DNA from: Hydractinia symbiolongicarpus
Lineage: Eukaryota > Cnidaria > Hydrozoa > Anthoathecata > Hydractiniidae
Reading direction: 5' to 3'
DNA length: 60,000 bases
Assembly: GCF_029227915.1 (NCBI RefSeq)
Contig: NC_079881.1
Span: 7,504,001-7,564,000, forward strand
The number at the start of each line of letters is the position of its first letter. The first letter of the stretch is position 1. Made by a program: the position numbers and the translations under genes. The notes under the pieces are model-generated. The model made no database searches. It was not told the origin of the DNA and saw only the letters and a list, made by a program, of their open reading frames with translations. Below are positions 1 through 20,418 of this stretch, piece by piece.

Positions 1-956
1 ATACTTGCAAAATATTGTTAGCTTTTGCCACTGTGCTACAAAGTACATACGCTCCTTGTACTCTCTATTGTGAGTACTAACTTCTGCGCATTAGTAAAGA
101 ATTACATAACACAAGCACAAAAATATTTTGTAAAGGCAAAGTTTCTTGTCATACACATTGTATTATTAAACTCCTTTTATTCATTTTACATAAAAAAGTT
201 AATATCTTAGCTCAGTGATGTGAATCGTAATTTCATCACTGAAAAGAAATCGTTGGCTTGAGTAATGGATTTACAGTGCTAAGGATATTCAGGAGTCCTG
301 ACGCTTATCTTTTTGACAAGACATAAATTGATGCGAGCGTTGGGTGTAGCTCATTAAAAGGAAATCAGTAGCTTAAGTAGGAGGTAATAGTGTGCTCAGG
401 ATCATATCATTTTAATATTCAGCACACTGGTTAGCTCAGCAATCAAAGAAAAGTCACACGTTTTACCTGCTAAAATTAAGAAACAAAATAATAACATGGA
501 TTACATGAGGGCACGTTTAAAGTTTTTAATTCACAAAAAATCTCCAGAAACAAAAATTGTGGCCCTGTCTGGTCCCATATAAAATACATATTTTCTGCAA
601 AATAAAACTCCATATCATAAAGACTCATTTCTTTAACAAAAGTATGATAGGATTTTCTATTTATAATTTTAAATATCAGCTTAATTTTACGATATCTTTA
701 TGTTAAGACCTTGTATGACAATGATGTGAACTTCAACTTCTTAGTGCTACAGATGTTCAAAAGATTAGCTTACTAAACAAGTTAGGCTGCATTATGGCTT
801 CAGCCACTAGCAGGACCTAAGCATAAAATATAGACAATATTTTTTCCTGCTGTGCAAAAATTAACATGAGCGAAAATTTATATAAATAAAAAATATATAA
901 AAATGTTAGTAATAGATTATTTAAAATTTATTAAGTTGTGTCTGTAAACATAATAC
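1..956. other. ECD intron, no exon recognised
   Basis: This is AT-rich sequence downstream, in gene sense, of the last visible ECD exon. I translated it looking for the next conserved ECD block and did not find it, so the remaining exons should lie left of the window. Short ORFs here look like chance. Confidence 0.6.
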
Positions 957-9687
<8,731 letters not shown>

Positions 9688-10600
9688 ATTTTTTCAAATC
9701 TAAGAAGTAGAAATACTTATATATACATCTAAAATATACTAATCGCTAGCCCACAGAAAAATGGGGGATTCCATGCTGTTTCAAGCTTCCTTGTGCATCT
9801 GTCAGCATGAAATAACGAAATTAAGGGACTGTCTTAAAATGCCCATACAGAATTCCTATAATTCAGATAAATAACTATCTTTCTACATATTTTGTATTAT
9901 TTTGTTTTAATAATATCTTTTACATATCATCGAAATTATGAAGTTTGTATAATAATTTAAAATAAAAATTTGTAATTCATATATTATATACAAAGAAAAA
10001 TAAAGTTCAGTTCGTTATAAAGAGCTTATTTATATCAATTGCGCTTTTATCACGTCCTTATTCAAAATAATAATAACAACATTCTGTTCCTCACATCAAA
10101 ATGCAATCATATGAAGCTTAAACAACATTGTAGTAAGTTCAAAACCATGGAAATACAATCATACAAAATTGAGACAATAACAAACACAAATAATTAACAT
10201 AATACCAATTCTTATCCAAGAACCTATTTATGTAAAAGGTACCAATCCGCCTAAAACACTGAAAACCTGAGTGAGCTTTCACTGGAACTTCTGTGCTTTG
10301 AAGGCCCAAATTTTTTACCCATTCCATTCACTATTATAATTGCTTACTGGCTCTCAGAGTCAGTTGCACTGGTACTACTCTAATACAAAAGCTAGTTTTT
10401 AGTTCAAAATTACAGCTTTCGTGATAAAACCCAATCAAGGGTCTATAAAAATCTCACACAAGCCAAAAGAATATTTCAGGAACAATTCACGCAGTATTGA
10501 TGGTACTGAGGTAAATAATTTTCAAAAATGTAAGCTACACAATTAGAATCAGAACACACAACATTGTGAGCGCGTATAATGCATAACACGAATGATCCGC
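9688..10600. other. Upstream region of ECD, no confident gene
   Basis: The first bases upstream of the ECD start (minus-strand sense) include an AT-rich TATATATAAG at about 9718-9727 that could serve as a core promoter element. At 10320-10265 on the minus strand a short open stretch reads MGKKFGPSKHRSSSESSLR and ends near possible splice signals. It looks coding-like but could not be joined to any gene. Nothing else was recognised. Confidence 0.35.
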
Positions 10601-10873
10601 GATCCAATCGTGACCATTGTGATAGAAAAAATGGTAACAATGACTAATGGTGACGATGCTATCACGGTCGCTAATTGTGATTGTCGAGATGGATTGTGAA
10701 TAACATTAAAAATATTAAACAATAGATGCATATAATCTTGTGTCTTTCTTTACATTTAAAAATTCTTTTTTATCTTGTATATAACATATTTTTATTGGAA
10801 ATTGGATTTTAGAGATAAGATGTCTCTAACTTAATTAGTTGTTTTATGGGCGAAGTCGATAGTAGCTTACGGT
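10601..10873. repeat. Left arm of a distant inverted-repeat pair
   Basis: This segment is similar, in inverted orientation, to 21696-21612 followed by 20593-20419. Shared landmarks are GATCCAATCGTGACC, GACGATGCTATC, TTTTTATTGGAAATTGGATT and TAGTAGCTTAC. The other copy carries about 1 kb of extra DNA in its middle. The two copies either belong to one dispersed family or are the ends of one large element of about 11 kb. Confidence 0.75.
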
Positions 10874-11436
10874 CGGTCGGCAAAATAAAAGCAATTTCAT
10901 TGAGAATGTATGACTGGAACAACAAAAAAACTAATAAAAAATAACAATGGCAAGCATATTTTTCTTTATATTATTTAGTTGTGAAGAAAAAATAATAAAA
11001 ATTTGTCTCACCAAAAAAAAAATGTATCTAACTAGCACTCAAGGTAAAAAGATAAAAATACTTGCATGCTCAAAAACTTGTTTTTAAAAGTTATGCAGCA
11101 AGATAGTCCGATAGTCTTATACTCCATTTAAAAGTACAGAGTGTTCTGTTTGATTTAACGTGCTTATTTTTCCTGCAGAGACTTCAGTTGTGAAATTTTA
11201 TTTGTAGCCTGTTAGTTTCATAAACAGACATTTGCTGTTTATTCTTTCTCTGGTAGTTTTAGCTAATTTTAAGACTTTTTAACTAGTTTTATTTTTATTG
11301 CTTATATAATATATATTTTTACCGTTTGTTAATAGCAATATTGTATATATTGAAAATCTATATCCTGTATAAAAATTGTTTATTATAATAATAACAATAA
11401 CAATAACAATAACAATAATAATAATAATAATAATCT
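10874..11436. other. AT-rich intergenic DNA
   Basis: No gene was recognised. The right end (11388-11434) is a short imperfect AAC/AAT trinucleotide repeat directly before the copia remnant. Confidence 0.6.
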
Positions 11437-13542
11437 GATCTGATACATTGGTACAACTTCCAGTGAGGTTGTTGCAATGAATCTAAATGCTATGAACGCT
11501 GCACGAAAGGCATTCATACAAAGTGAATCAGCGGAAAAGGTTAGAAGAGCATTAAGGCATTAAGCAAGAACATCAGGTGATGATAGATTTGAACTGGGGA
11601 CAAGGTATTTTATAAAAGAAACAGGTAGTGTCATAGGACAGGATGGCAAACAGGTTTCAATAAAACATGGCAGTTCGTATGTCCATGTGCACCCTTGTCA
11701 TATCCAAAGAGACACAGGTTTTTCTCTGATTGATGTTACCCAAAGCTAAGTCATTTGCAAAGTGTAAGTTCAAGGATTGTGATACAGTTAAAGATGTGGA
11801 AATTATATCAAGAGTTGGTAAAGCAACTGGAAAATATAAATCCTATTTAAATATACAAGATAGTAATTCATTGTCATGTGTTGATTGGAAAGAAATTGAA
11901 AGTTGGCAGCCAATAAACACAGAAGAGGTACTTCTTTCACAAGTAAAATTTGCAGATTCAGACATCTTGGATGCTAAAATTGACGAATTGGAAAAATGGA
12001 AAAAGAACAAGGTTTATGAAAATGTTGAAAACCATGGACAAAAGGCATTGTCTGTGAGATGGGTCGTGACTGAAAAAATACTGAATGAGATGAAAAAGAT
12101 GAAAGCCAGATTAGTTGCATGCTTCGAAGAGACAAAAAATGACATTTTAAAAAACTCCCCAACTTGTTCGAAGGAAAGTTTGCGTTTGATACTCACCTCA
12201 TTTTGCTTACAATAATTGGAGATGCAATTCTATTGATATCAAATCTGCATTTTTACAAGGAAAGGAAATTGAAAGAACTGTTTACCTGAAACCTCCAATA
12301 GAAGCTGATAATGGAAATTCTTTGTGGAAGCTGAAGAAATGCATTTATGGTTTGGTGGATGATTCTTGCTGTTGGTATTTGCATGTAAAAGAAGAGCTCA
12401 TAAATCTTAATGTCTCTGTGAGCAAGAGTAATCCTGCAATATTTTTCTGGCATCATGGTCAACAATTATTAGGGGTAATGGCTACACATGTTGATGATTT
12501 TTGTTGGGGCGGGAATGAAATTTCATCGAAAATGATATAGAACCTTTACGGAGAGTGTTTCTTGTTGGATCTGAATGTTCAATTGTATTTCTTTGTCTTG
12601 GATTAAGCTTGAACCAGCACAGTGATTTTACCATTCAAATCAACCAAAATGCATATGATGAGGAAATTGAACCTATTAATATAGAAAAAGAAAGAAAGGG
12701 GAAGAAGAATTATCCACTGACAGCTAGGACAGCTGTGCTGGTTAAGTGGACAGACCAGACCCAATATCATGTTTGAAGTGTGTGAATTAGGAGCATCAGT
12801 AAAGGAAGCCATAATAGATGCTTTATTAAAAGGCAACACAGTTCTGGTAAAAGCCAAAAACGAAAATGTTATTTTACAGTTTAAAGGTACTATGAAAAAT
12901 TTGACTCTCGAAGTTTACGATGACGCATCCTTTGCAAACCTTAGAAACAGAGGATCTTAAGGCGGATATATAATATTTCTGAAAGACGACTGTGGAAATC
13001 TATCACACATTATTTGGCAGTCAAAGTGCCTGCAAAGAGTAGTAAAGAGTAAAATGGCTGCAGAAACTCTGATTTAAGTTAAAGCCGCAGAAACAGCACT
13101 TTGGTTATTAAATTTACTGACTGAAGTATGTGGTCGCAATGTTTTAAATTCTATTATATGTTACACAGACAGTCGACAACTATTTGAAGCAGTTCATTCG
13201 ATCAAATCTGTTGTGGATAAACAACTACGGATAGATTTGTCTATACTTAAAGAAATGATTGACAGAGGAGAAATAACAGATGTAAAGTGGATTGATAGCA
13301 AGAAACAAATTGCAAATTGTCCGACAAAAGAGGAGCATCTGATGAGGGACTATTGAGAACCCTTCAGCGTGGTGGGCTCCATTAATCTCAAATTGGTGAT
13401 GTGTAAATAGTGTATATAAAGATTGAAGAAAAGTGTGGAAGATTGTTAACCTACTGTTCGTGTTTAGGCAGTAAAACTAATTACAATAGTGTTGGATGGG
13501 GTTTTCGTTCTGTTTGGTGCAGATCTGATACATTGGTACAAC
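11437..13542 (+). mobile_element. Truncated and decayed Ty1/copia retrotransposon (pol remnant)
   Basis: Reading in pol order: integrase C-terminal tail at about 11458-11710 (SSEVVAMNLNAMNAARKAF, then VIGQDGKQVSIKHG), and the connection and RT_2 domain at 11890-12540 (WKEIESWQPIN, then SAFLQG, LKKCIYGLVDD and ATHVDDF, where VDD is the RT catalytic box). RNase H follows at 12900-13357 (DDASFANLRNRGS, IIWQSKCLQRVV, SIICYTDSRQLFEAVHSI, VKWIDSKKQIANCPTKEEHL). Stops and frameshifts break it at about 11561, 11748, 12215 and 12540 and again before the RNase H part. Gag, protease and the integrase catalytic core are absent, and I found no long terminal repeats. A 21-bp direct repeat that includes GATACATTGGTACAAC occurs at 11437-11457 and 13522-13542 and brackets the remnant. 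It is non-functional. Confidence 0.88.
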
Positions 13543-13936
13543 GTTGAGTTGCTGTTGTGTTACTGTTGTGTGTAATGATTGTTGCGTTAAACAGAGCTAC
13601 AACGATTACCAGGTTAGTCACATATTTCACCTTTTAACAATTTTTCTTCTCCCACTTAAAATAATGAAAAAACAAAAGTTATTTTGATAAAAAAATTTGT
13701 GTTCTTTATTTTATTTTTTTGAGCAGCCTTAAAAAAAAATTAAAGTGCAAAATCTTTTTAGGTACTACAGTTTAGTTAAATTATTTATTTAAAATTCACA
13801 ATGGAGGAGGGTGTTACAACAAACGTATTCTACCTTATTTTATTATTTTTCCTAAATGGTTTCAAAAGTCTTGCAGTATTAGATTGTAGCAAGCGTAATT
13901 TTAAACATTTATAATAATCAAAAAGAAGGAGGGTCA
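13543..13936. other. AT-rich spacer
   Basis: Nothing recognised. It lies between the copia remnant and the inverted LINE tail. Confidence 0.6.
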
Positions 13937-14418
13937 TCATCATCATCATCATCATTCTCGGCTTAACATCCGTTTTCCATGCTAGCATAGGTTGGACGGG
14001 GGTATATTAATGACCCTCTTCCAATCTGATCTAGACTGTGTTAGATCTAAACTCAACTTTCTTTGTATCAAGTCTGTCCTTATAACCTCCTGCCAAGTCT
14101 TTCTCGGTCTGCCTCTGGGCTTTGCCCCAGGAACTATATATAAAGTCTCTACACTTTCTTACACAATTATTCCCCTCCATTCTTTCCAAGTGCCCCAGCC
14201 AATTCAATCTTCTTATCTGGATAACATCTTTAATTCTATGGAGACTTAGCCTGGTTCTTAGCTCATCTGAACTCTTTATCTCTTAGACTTGCGTTACACA
14301 TCCACCTAACCATTCTAATATCATTCCTTTCTAAACGGTCAAGATCTTCCTGCTTCACTGCCCATGTCTCACCACCGTACAACATAACACTCCTTACACA
14401 GGCCTCATACAACCTACA
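13937..14418 (-). mobile_element. 5'-truncated LINE family A copy
   Basis: On the minus strand from about 14418 down, the reading contains [18 protein letters not shown] and [20 protein letters not shown]. It continues through the conserved 3' tail to a GAT trinucleotide run that appears as ATC at 13937-13957. Only the last roughly 480 bp of the element remain, which fits 5' truncation on insertion. The sequence is close to the copies at 3655-4212 and 55910-56365. A frameshift interrupts the reading. Its 5' junction at about 14419 abuts the dispersed repeat that starts at 14421. Confidence 0.88.
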
Positions 14419-14420
14419 GA

Positions 14421-15185
14421 ACAGTCCAGATGTAAGCATACGCGTACACTCAAGTTTCACACTTTTTCCTCGGTAGCGGTAGTTGTTTGTCTTTTGTTCT
14501 TATTAATTATCTTGCGAGTCTTGTAAGTCATTAACTTGCGCGTAATAAACAAAAGATTATTGAAGAAAAAATAGCTTATTATAACTGTGCGTAACTATTG
14601 TTAAATAGTGTTAACATAACTATTCCCAATAGCATAATTGCAAATGTTATCAACTCTATCAATGTGACCCGAAGAGCCATTGTTTAATATTTTTATTAAA
14701 CAAAAGTTTTGCGTGGAAACTAAATAAACTAGTGAGAAGGCATTGTTGGTTGCGGAGGTTAAATAAAACTTTTAAGCGATAGAAATTATTATATTTTAAC
14801 AAAGATTGAAACTTTAATTTTGACAGAAAAGCTATTTTAGATCGTGTTTTAGAAGTTTAAGAACGAAAAACGGTGATAGAAATGTTTTTTTAGATCAGCT
14901 TTTCAAAATTTAGGAACGAAAAGCGGCGATAGAAATGTTAATTGAAATTAAATCGCATTTTAAAAGTTTAAAAAAGAAAAACGGCGATAGAAATGATTTT
15001 TTAGAAAGTTAAAGAACGGCGATAGGAAAGCTTCGTTAGATAGTGTTTTAAGTATTTAAAATGTTATCAACTTTATCAATGTGACACGGCCAGCCATTGT
15101 TTGATAGTTTTATAAAATAAAAGATTTGCGCGAAAACTAAATAGACAGCGAGATGCTTTGTTTAAATCTTTTAAGAGATAGAGCT
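14421..15185. repeat. Dispersed repeat block, copy 1, with four minisatellite units
   Basis: The first roughly 450 bp nearly match 18653-19100 in the same orientation, beginning with ACAGTCCAGATGTAAGC. They are followed by about four units of the 53-bp minisatellite (to about 15060). A further partial copy of the block interior follows at 15058-15185, marked by AATGTTATCAACT and CAGCCATTGTTTGA. No coding capacity was seen. Confidence 0.85.
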
Positions 15186-16014
15186 GTTGCGCGCTAGAAA
15201 AAACAAAGACAATGTTTTTAACAATAAAATGTAGCGTGATACTATAAAGCGTCAAAAGTTATATTTTTAGATTTTTTCTTTCTTCGGTATTAAAATTTAA
15301 TTTGTTTTCGAAATCTTATCGCGAAGGGAAAAGTCCCGAATGTAGGGTTTTTCCGATGGCGTTGCTAAACGTTGCTTTTTATAAAAAGAACTTTTAAAAG
15401 TTTCGCATGTTAAAAAATATGTTTCAACGATAAAGAAATACTACTAAAAGTTTTAAAAAGTAGCAGCATTAGTTTTTTTTTAAATTTTAAGTGTTATGTT
15501 CGTTTATTTTCAAAATAATATATTTCAATAGCCTTCCCGATCTTTAACACATTTAAAAAACAACATGCATGTTACATGTGACAACAAAAGGATTCATCAA
15601 ATCTTATTGTTATGACTCGCGCACAAGGATAACAATAGAAAGCAATTAAGTTCGTGTGTAAAAAAAAAGATGTGAAAGTTCTTTGTGTAGAAATGAGATT
15701 GGTAAATTACGTTGTAAAACTCGCGTACATGTAAAGTTACATGCAGGCGGTACTGTATATACGGAAGTTATAGACAGTTTACTTGGTGGGTGCATAATAG
15801 GATAGGGAGACGAGTTCGTCTCAGCAACTTAAACCTCCTCATGCCATGAACATGCAACTTTAATGAGTATATAATGTACAAAGTCTGCGAAACGAATTAA
15901 TTAAACAATGTTAAAAAGGTATTTTTGTCGCCATGCCACTTTCACATCCTCTTCAACTTTCATGGAACGGCCGAACCCAGGCAGGGAAAAAATTAACACA
16001 ATAATCTCAATTAC
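15186..16014. other. Unannotated AT-rich DNA
   Basis: No gene or RNA was recognised. A short self-complementary motif GAGACGAGTTCGTCTC lies at 15808-15823. Confidence 0.5.
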
Positions 16015-17069
16015 CTTGATGCGATTCAATCTTGCAGTCGACGGTCGCTGAACAGTAATTGGTTTACTTGGAAAATTTGATGGAAGGGAACCGGTACAAA
16101 CTTGCGTGCACTGGATTTCTTACCTAGTTAAATAATACCATATGAGTTCGATAAATGATGAGAAAAATGAAAAAATCTTCCAGCCTTTTTGTTTTTTTCT
16201 TTTAAACTCAGTTCTTAAATTAAAGCATTCGGAAGTGAAATAAACTTTGCAGATCTTTAAATTCTTTGGAAGTGTATCCTCTCTCTTAATCATTTTGATC
16301 CATATAGTCCGTTGTTGTGTGGATCTTTGGGAAAAGTAAAAAAAGATACACCTTGTTTATTTTGGTGGTTAAAACAATCAGGTACTGCGCAAAAATCCAT
16401 ATGATTATTATTTAAAAAAAGAATTCGTCCTTATTCAGAACTTCTTTTTTACAAATCACATCCTATGCACAAAGTTTCACCTCTCATCCCAAGGGTCCGA
16501 ATGTGAGCTTCTAAATAGTGTTGTCAGATGCATAATTATACTGTTAAATGCTCACTTACAAAATGATGAACAAGTGAGGTGAAAGCTTAAAAAACATGAG
16601 GTAAACATTGTCTGGTTTCTTGAATACTCCAACGATTTTAACAAAATAAACGTTAAATTGTTTTTTTCTGAAGATGTTATAAATCGATTTAAGTGCACTT
16701 GATTTTTCTCGGGAGGTAAGCTTTAATCGCACACGTAAAATTCCAAATCGTTCATGCAATTTTTTATTTTTTTTATGAAATTTATAACAAAAATAAACAG
16801 CTTAAATGGTAGCTAGCTTTAACATAGCTAACACCTGCTTTTCTTAAAAGAAGGGAACTAGCTAGCTAGCTAGTTTTCAAAGTAAAAAAAAATATTAATA
16901 AAAAGTTGAAAAAAAACAAGAATTCAGGAGGGATTGATTAAGCTATTCAAGTTTGAAAGGTGAAGCATGTTCTGCAAAATGAAAACGTGAGAATTTTCTT
17001 AAGAAGTTAAGAAATGGCTAATAGCTGTGATGCAAAGTAAATAAACATACCGTCCATTTTAGCCGCCAT
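16015..17069 (-). CDS. Possible first two coding exons of an unidentified gene
   Basis: On the minus strand an ATG at 17069-17067 begins MAAKMD and meets a good donor (GTATGT) after 17051. A compatible second exon would be 16100-16015, which keeps the frame and continues with CTGSLPSNFPSKPITVQRPS and then TARLNRIK before a GTAATT donor. The GC content around the ATG is higher than its surroundings, as is common at gene starts. The composition (Ser, Pro, Thr, basic) resembles a disordered N-terminus. The acceptor before 16100 has a poor pyrimidine tract, no further exon was joined, and I do not recognise the protein. It could be chance. If real, the gene would run toward ECD on the same strand. 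Confidence 0.3.
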
Positions 17070-17577
17070 TGCCCCGTTTGTTCTGCGCTGTACGGCGTTT
17101 TAGAGCAAATTTAACACTGGTCATATTTCAAATCCGCATTTATATCGTGGGTCAGTCCAGTCCAGTCGTCACTAAGTGTGTCGAGTTGGGCTGAGTATGT
17201 GCAACTGATTGTAATAGTATACGTCTCTCTGTTCTGCTGTCATCAGAAGAGCAGTTAAGTGGTTACCCTAGTTTATGATTTCGCTGGCATAGCAGTTTAT
17301 ATTAAGTGGCTAGCTAGCTAACTTATTTTGATGGAAACTTGCAACTACTTTTTTTCTGCTGCAGCTATAGCTAGCTAATTTCGAAGTTCATCACAAGTAA
17401 TTAGCTAGCTCTTTCTATATTATATTCGCGCATTTTGAATTTCAAACTTCCAAATTCAATGTTCAAAGCTGTTTTCTGAGAAATTAAATATTTCGTAACT
17501 AAGTTTTGATAACTTTTAGTAAACTTTTAAAAAATAAGTTTTTAAGAATGCAAGTATTTTTATCTTTTCACCTTGCA

Positions 17578-17845
17578 GTGGCACCATAGTTTAGTGGTTA
17601 CAACTTTCACCCTTTTTGCGGGAGACCGGGTTGCGATTCCCCTTTTTTTGGCTGCGATTCAATGTGGGGGGCAAGTGAATGTTTACCCCGGTCTGGGTTA
17701 ACCCCCTAGCCCCACGTGAGGAAAATTGTGGATGGCACACTGTGTTGGTCGTTGGATGTTGCAGGGAGTTGTCTAGTAGAGCACGGACCCTAATGGGGTC
17801 TGTGTAGCTAAAAATTAGCATTACATATCATAACATATACGTGAG
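17578..17845 (+). mobile_element. tRNA-derived SINE
   Basis: The head is tRNA-like. A box-A-like sequence TAGTTTAGTGG is at 17587-17597 and a box-B-like GGTTGCGATTCC, with one extra base relative to the RNA polymerase III consensus, at 17629-17640. The segment GCGGGAGACCGGG before box B resembles tRNA-Asp. A GC-rich unrelated body follows to about 17810, and then an AT-rich end. The head is too damaged for a functional tRNA (no proper acceptor stem), so a SINE is the better call. The sequence is much more GC-rich than its surroundings. Confidence 0.72.
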
Positions 17846-18252
17846 GAACAAAATGGCGGACTGTTCATTTTAACAAAAGGGATTAGTCTACAGAAGCAAA
17901 TGACTTTAAAGCTTCGCCTAAGATAAATAAAGCACTGTTTTTATAAATCGAAAGGGCATAGAAGAAGAATACTCTAGGACTCCCCGTCTAACCCATGGCC
18001 CCTCTTGGAAATATTAGAGGGGGTAAATCCCTTGATATTTGTGAGGCTAGCCATTTAAAATATGCACATCCACCTATCTATTAGTGCTGGTTACATTTTT
18101 TAGTGAGACAAATTATTATTTTTTCCTTGGAACTAAAAAATATAAACTGCGTGCAATATGTGAAAATACATAGAAAAATATGCTTGTCTTAAAACCTCCT
18201 TTGTTGTTGTTCTGACCATACATTATTGATTACACTATTTTTATACTGGGTG
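17846..18252. other. Spacer between SINE and repeat block
   Basis: AT-rich, with nothing recognised. Confidence 0.5.
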
Positions 18253-18652
18253 TACAGTACTGTAAAAAGGTTGTTTAACATTGCGCTTCGCGTATCGCGA
18301 TGGTATTCTCAATCCGCGATAGACGTTTTTTTCTCGAAGCTATTGAGGCCATTAACACTATTTCATAAAAGAACTATATTTTAAAAAGAAGAGTGTATTC
18401 AACAATGCTCGCGGATGTTTAAATATAATTATACTTCCTTTTTGTTATATTTTTTTAACTTATGCATAACAATCTAGGGTGTATAGTTAGCGTTAATCTT
18501 TCTTTTTTAAATCACATTTTAAAAATTTAAGAACTAAGAACGGCGATAGAAAAGCTTCTTTAGATCGCATTTTATAAATTTAAGAACGAAATGCGGCGAT
18601 AGAATTTCTTTTTTAGATCGAAGTTAAAAAGTTTATAAACAAAATGTACAGT

Positions 18653-19100
18653 ACAGTCCAGATGTAAGCGTACGCGTACGCTCAAGTTTCACACCTTTTT
18701 CTCGGAGGCGGTAGTTGTTTGTCTCTTGTTCTTATTAATTATCTTGCGAGTCTTGTAAGTCATTAACTTGCGCGTAATAAACAAAAGATTATTGAAGTCA
18801 AAATAGCTTATTATAACTGCGCGTAACTATTATTAAATAGTGTTAACATAACTGTTCCCAATAGCATAATTGCAAATGTTATTAACTCTATCAATGTGAC
18901 CCGAAGAGCCATTGTTTAAAATTTTTATTAAACAAAAGTTTTGCGTGGAAACTAAATAAACTAGCGAGAAGGCATTGTTGGTTGCGCGGGTTAAATAAAG
19001 CTTTTAAGCGATAGAAATTATTATATTTTAACAAAGATTAAACTATAATTTTGATAAAAAAGCTATTTTAGATCGTGTTTTAGAAGTTTAAGAACGAAAA
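18653..19100. repeat. Dispersed repeat block, copy 2
   Basis: A near-identical direct copy of 14421-14870, starting at the same sharp boundary (ACAGTCCAGATGTAAGC). The offset between the copies is 4232 bp. Confidence 0.88.
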
Positions 19101-20057
19101 ACAGCGATAGAAATGTTTTTTTGGATCGCATTTTAAAAGTTTAAAAACGAAAAACGACGATAGAAATGTTTTTTTAGATCGCATTTTGAAAGTTTAAAAA
19201 CGAAAAACCGCTATAGAAAAGCTATTTTAGATCGTGCTTTAGAAGTTTAAGAACGAAAAACGGCGATAGAAATGTTTTTTTAAATCGTATTTTGAAAGTT
19301 TAAAAACGAAAAAACCGCTATAGAAAAGATTTTTTAGATCGTATTTTAAAAGTTTAAAAACGAAAAGCGGCGATAGAAATGTTTTTTTAGATCGCATTTT
19401 AAAAGTTTAAAATTGAAAAACGGCAATAGAAATGTTTTTTAGATCGCATTTTAAAAGTTTAAAAACGAAAAGCAGCGATAGAAATGTTTTTTAAGATCGC
19501 ATTTTAAAAGTTTAAAAACGGAAAACAACGATAGAAATGTTTTTTTAGATCGCATTTTAAAAGTTTAAAAACGAAATACGGCGATAGAAATGTTTTTTTA
19601 GATCGCATTTTGAAAGTTTAAAAACGAAAAACCGCTATAGAAAAGCTATTTTAGATCGTGTTTTAGAAGTTTAAGAACGAAAAACGGCGATAGAAATGTT
19701 TTTTTAGATCGCATTTTGAAAGTTTAAAAACGAAAAACCGCTATAGAAAAGATTTTTTAGATCGTATTTTAAAAGTTTATAAACGAAAAGCGCTAATAGA
19801 AATGTTTTTTAGATCGAATTTTAAAAGTTTAAGAACAAAAAGCGGCGATAGAAATGCTGTTTTAGATCGCATTTTAAAAGTTTAAGATTGAAGAAGGGCG
19901 ATAGAAAAGCTTCGATAGATCACATTTTAAAAATTTAAGAACGAAAAACGGCAATAGAAAAGTTTTTTTAGATTGCATTTTAAAGTTTAAGAACGAAAAG
20001 CGGCGACAAAAAAAAGCTTCGTTAGAGATCGCATTTTCAAACTTAGAGAAATAAAAG
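19068..20057. repeat. 53-bp minisatellite, about 19 tandem units
   Basis: Each unit begins AGATCGCATTTTAAAAGTTT, continues with a purine-rich AACGAAAAACGGCGATAGAA section, and ends in a T run. I counted about 19 starts, spaced roughly 52-55 bp apart. Variants differ at a few fixed positions (GATCGTG or GATCGCA, ACGGCG or ACCGCT), and some alternate, which suggests higher-order pairs. Related units occur at 14820-15060 and 18490-18640. Confidence 0.93.
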
Positions 20058-20418
20058 TAGCGTTAGAAAAAAAATATGTTGAAAAAGTAATGCACTAGAA
20101 TTACTTTAATAAATACGAAAGTTAAAAATTTTCTTATGCTATACACCTATTTAAAATAAAAAAAAGATTAAGCAGAGATGTGTTTAAAATAAAAAAACAC
20201 TTTTTTTATTCTCATTAAAAAAACTTTCTCTTTATTCTCATTATCACCTACCATCGCGAAACATTGAGACGGATTTTCTCACGATACTAGATTCTCGATA
20301 GATCGCGACAATTTATTTTAATTGTTTCTTATTATTATAAACGCGGTACACTGCGTATCGAGGGAGTCCAAGCACGTTGCGCGCTCGATATGTTAAACAA
20401 CCTTTTTTCAGTACTGTA

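Larger units (their letters stand above)
18253..20418. mobile_element. Inverted-repeat-bounded block carrying the minisatellite (possible non-autonomous element)
   Basis: The left end (18253-18281, TACAGTACTGTAAAAAGG and onward) recurs as the reverse complement at 20418-20390, with few differences over about 29 bp. Inside both ends lie GC-richer stretches with TCGCGA motifs (18290-18350 and about 20250-20310). The interior holds three minisatellite units (18490-18640), the second copy of the dispersed block (18653-19100) and the main array (19068-20057). No transposase is encoded. It may be a non-autonomous DNA element, but no target-site duplication could be fixed. Confidence 0.5.

Noticed and set aside
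17580-17655. Functional tRNA gene
   Set aside because: Boxes A and B are present, but the acceptor and anticodon stems do not pair and box B has an insertion; a SINE head explains it better.
17591-17821. 76-codon minus-strand ORF
   Set aside because: Lies wholly inside the tRNA-derived SINE.
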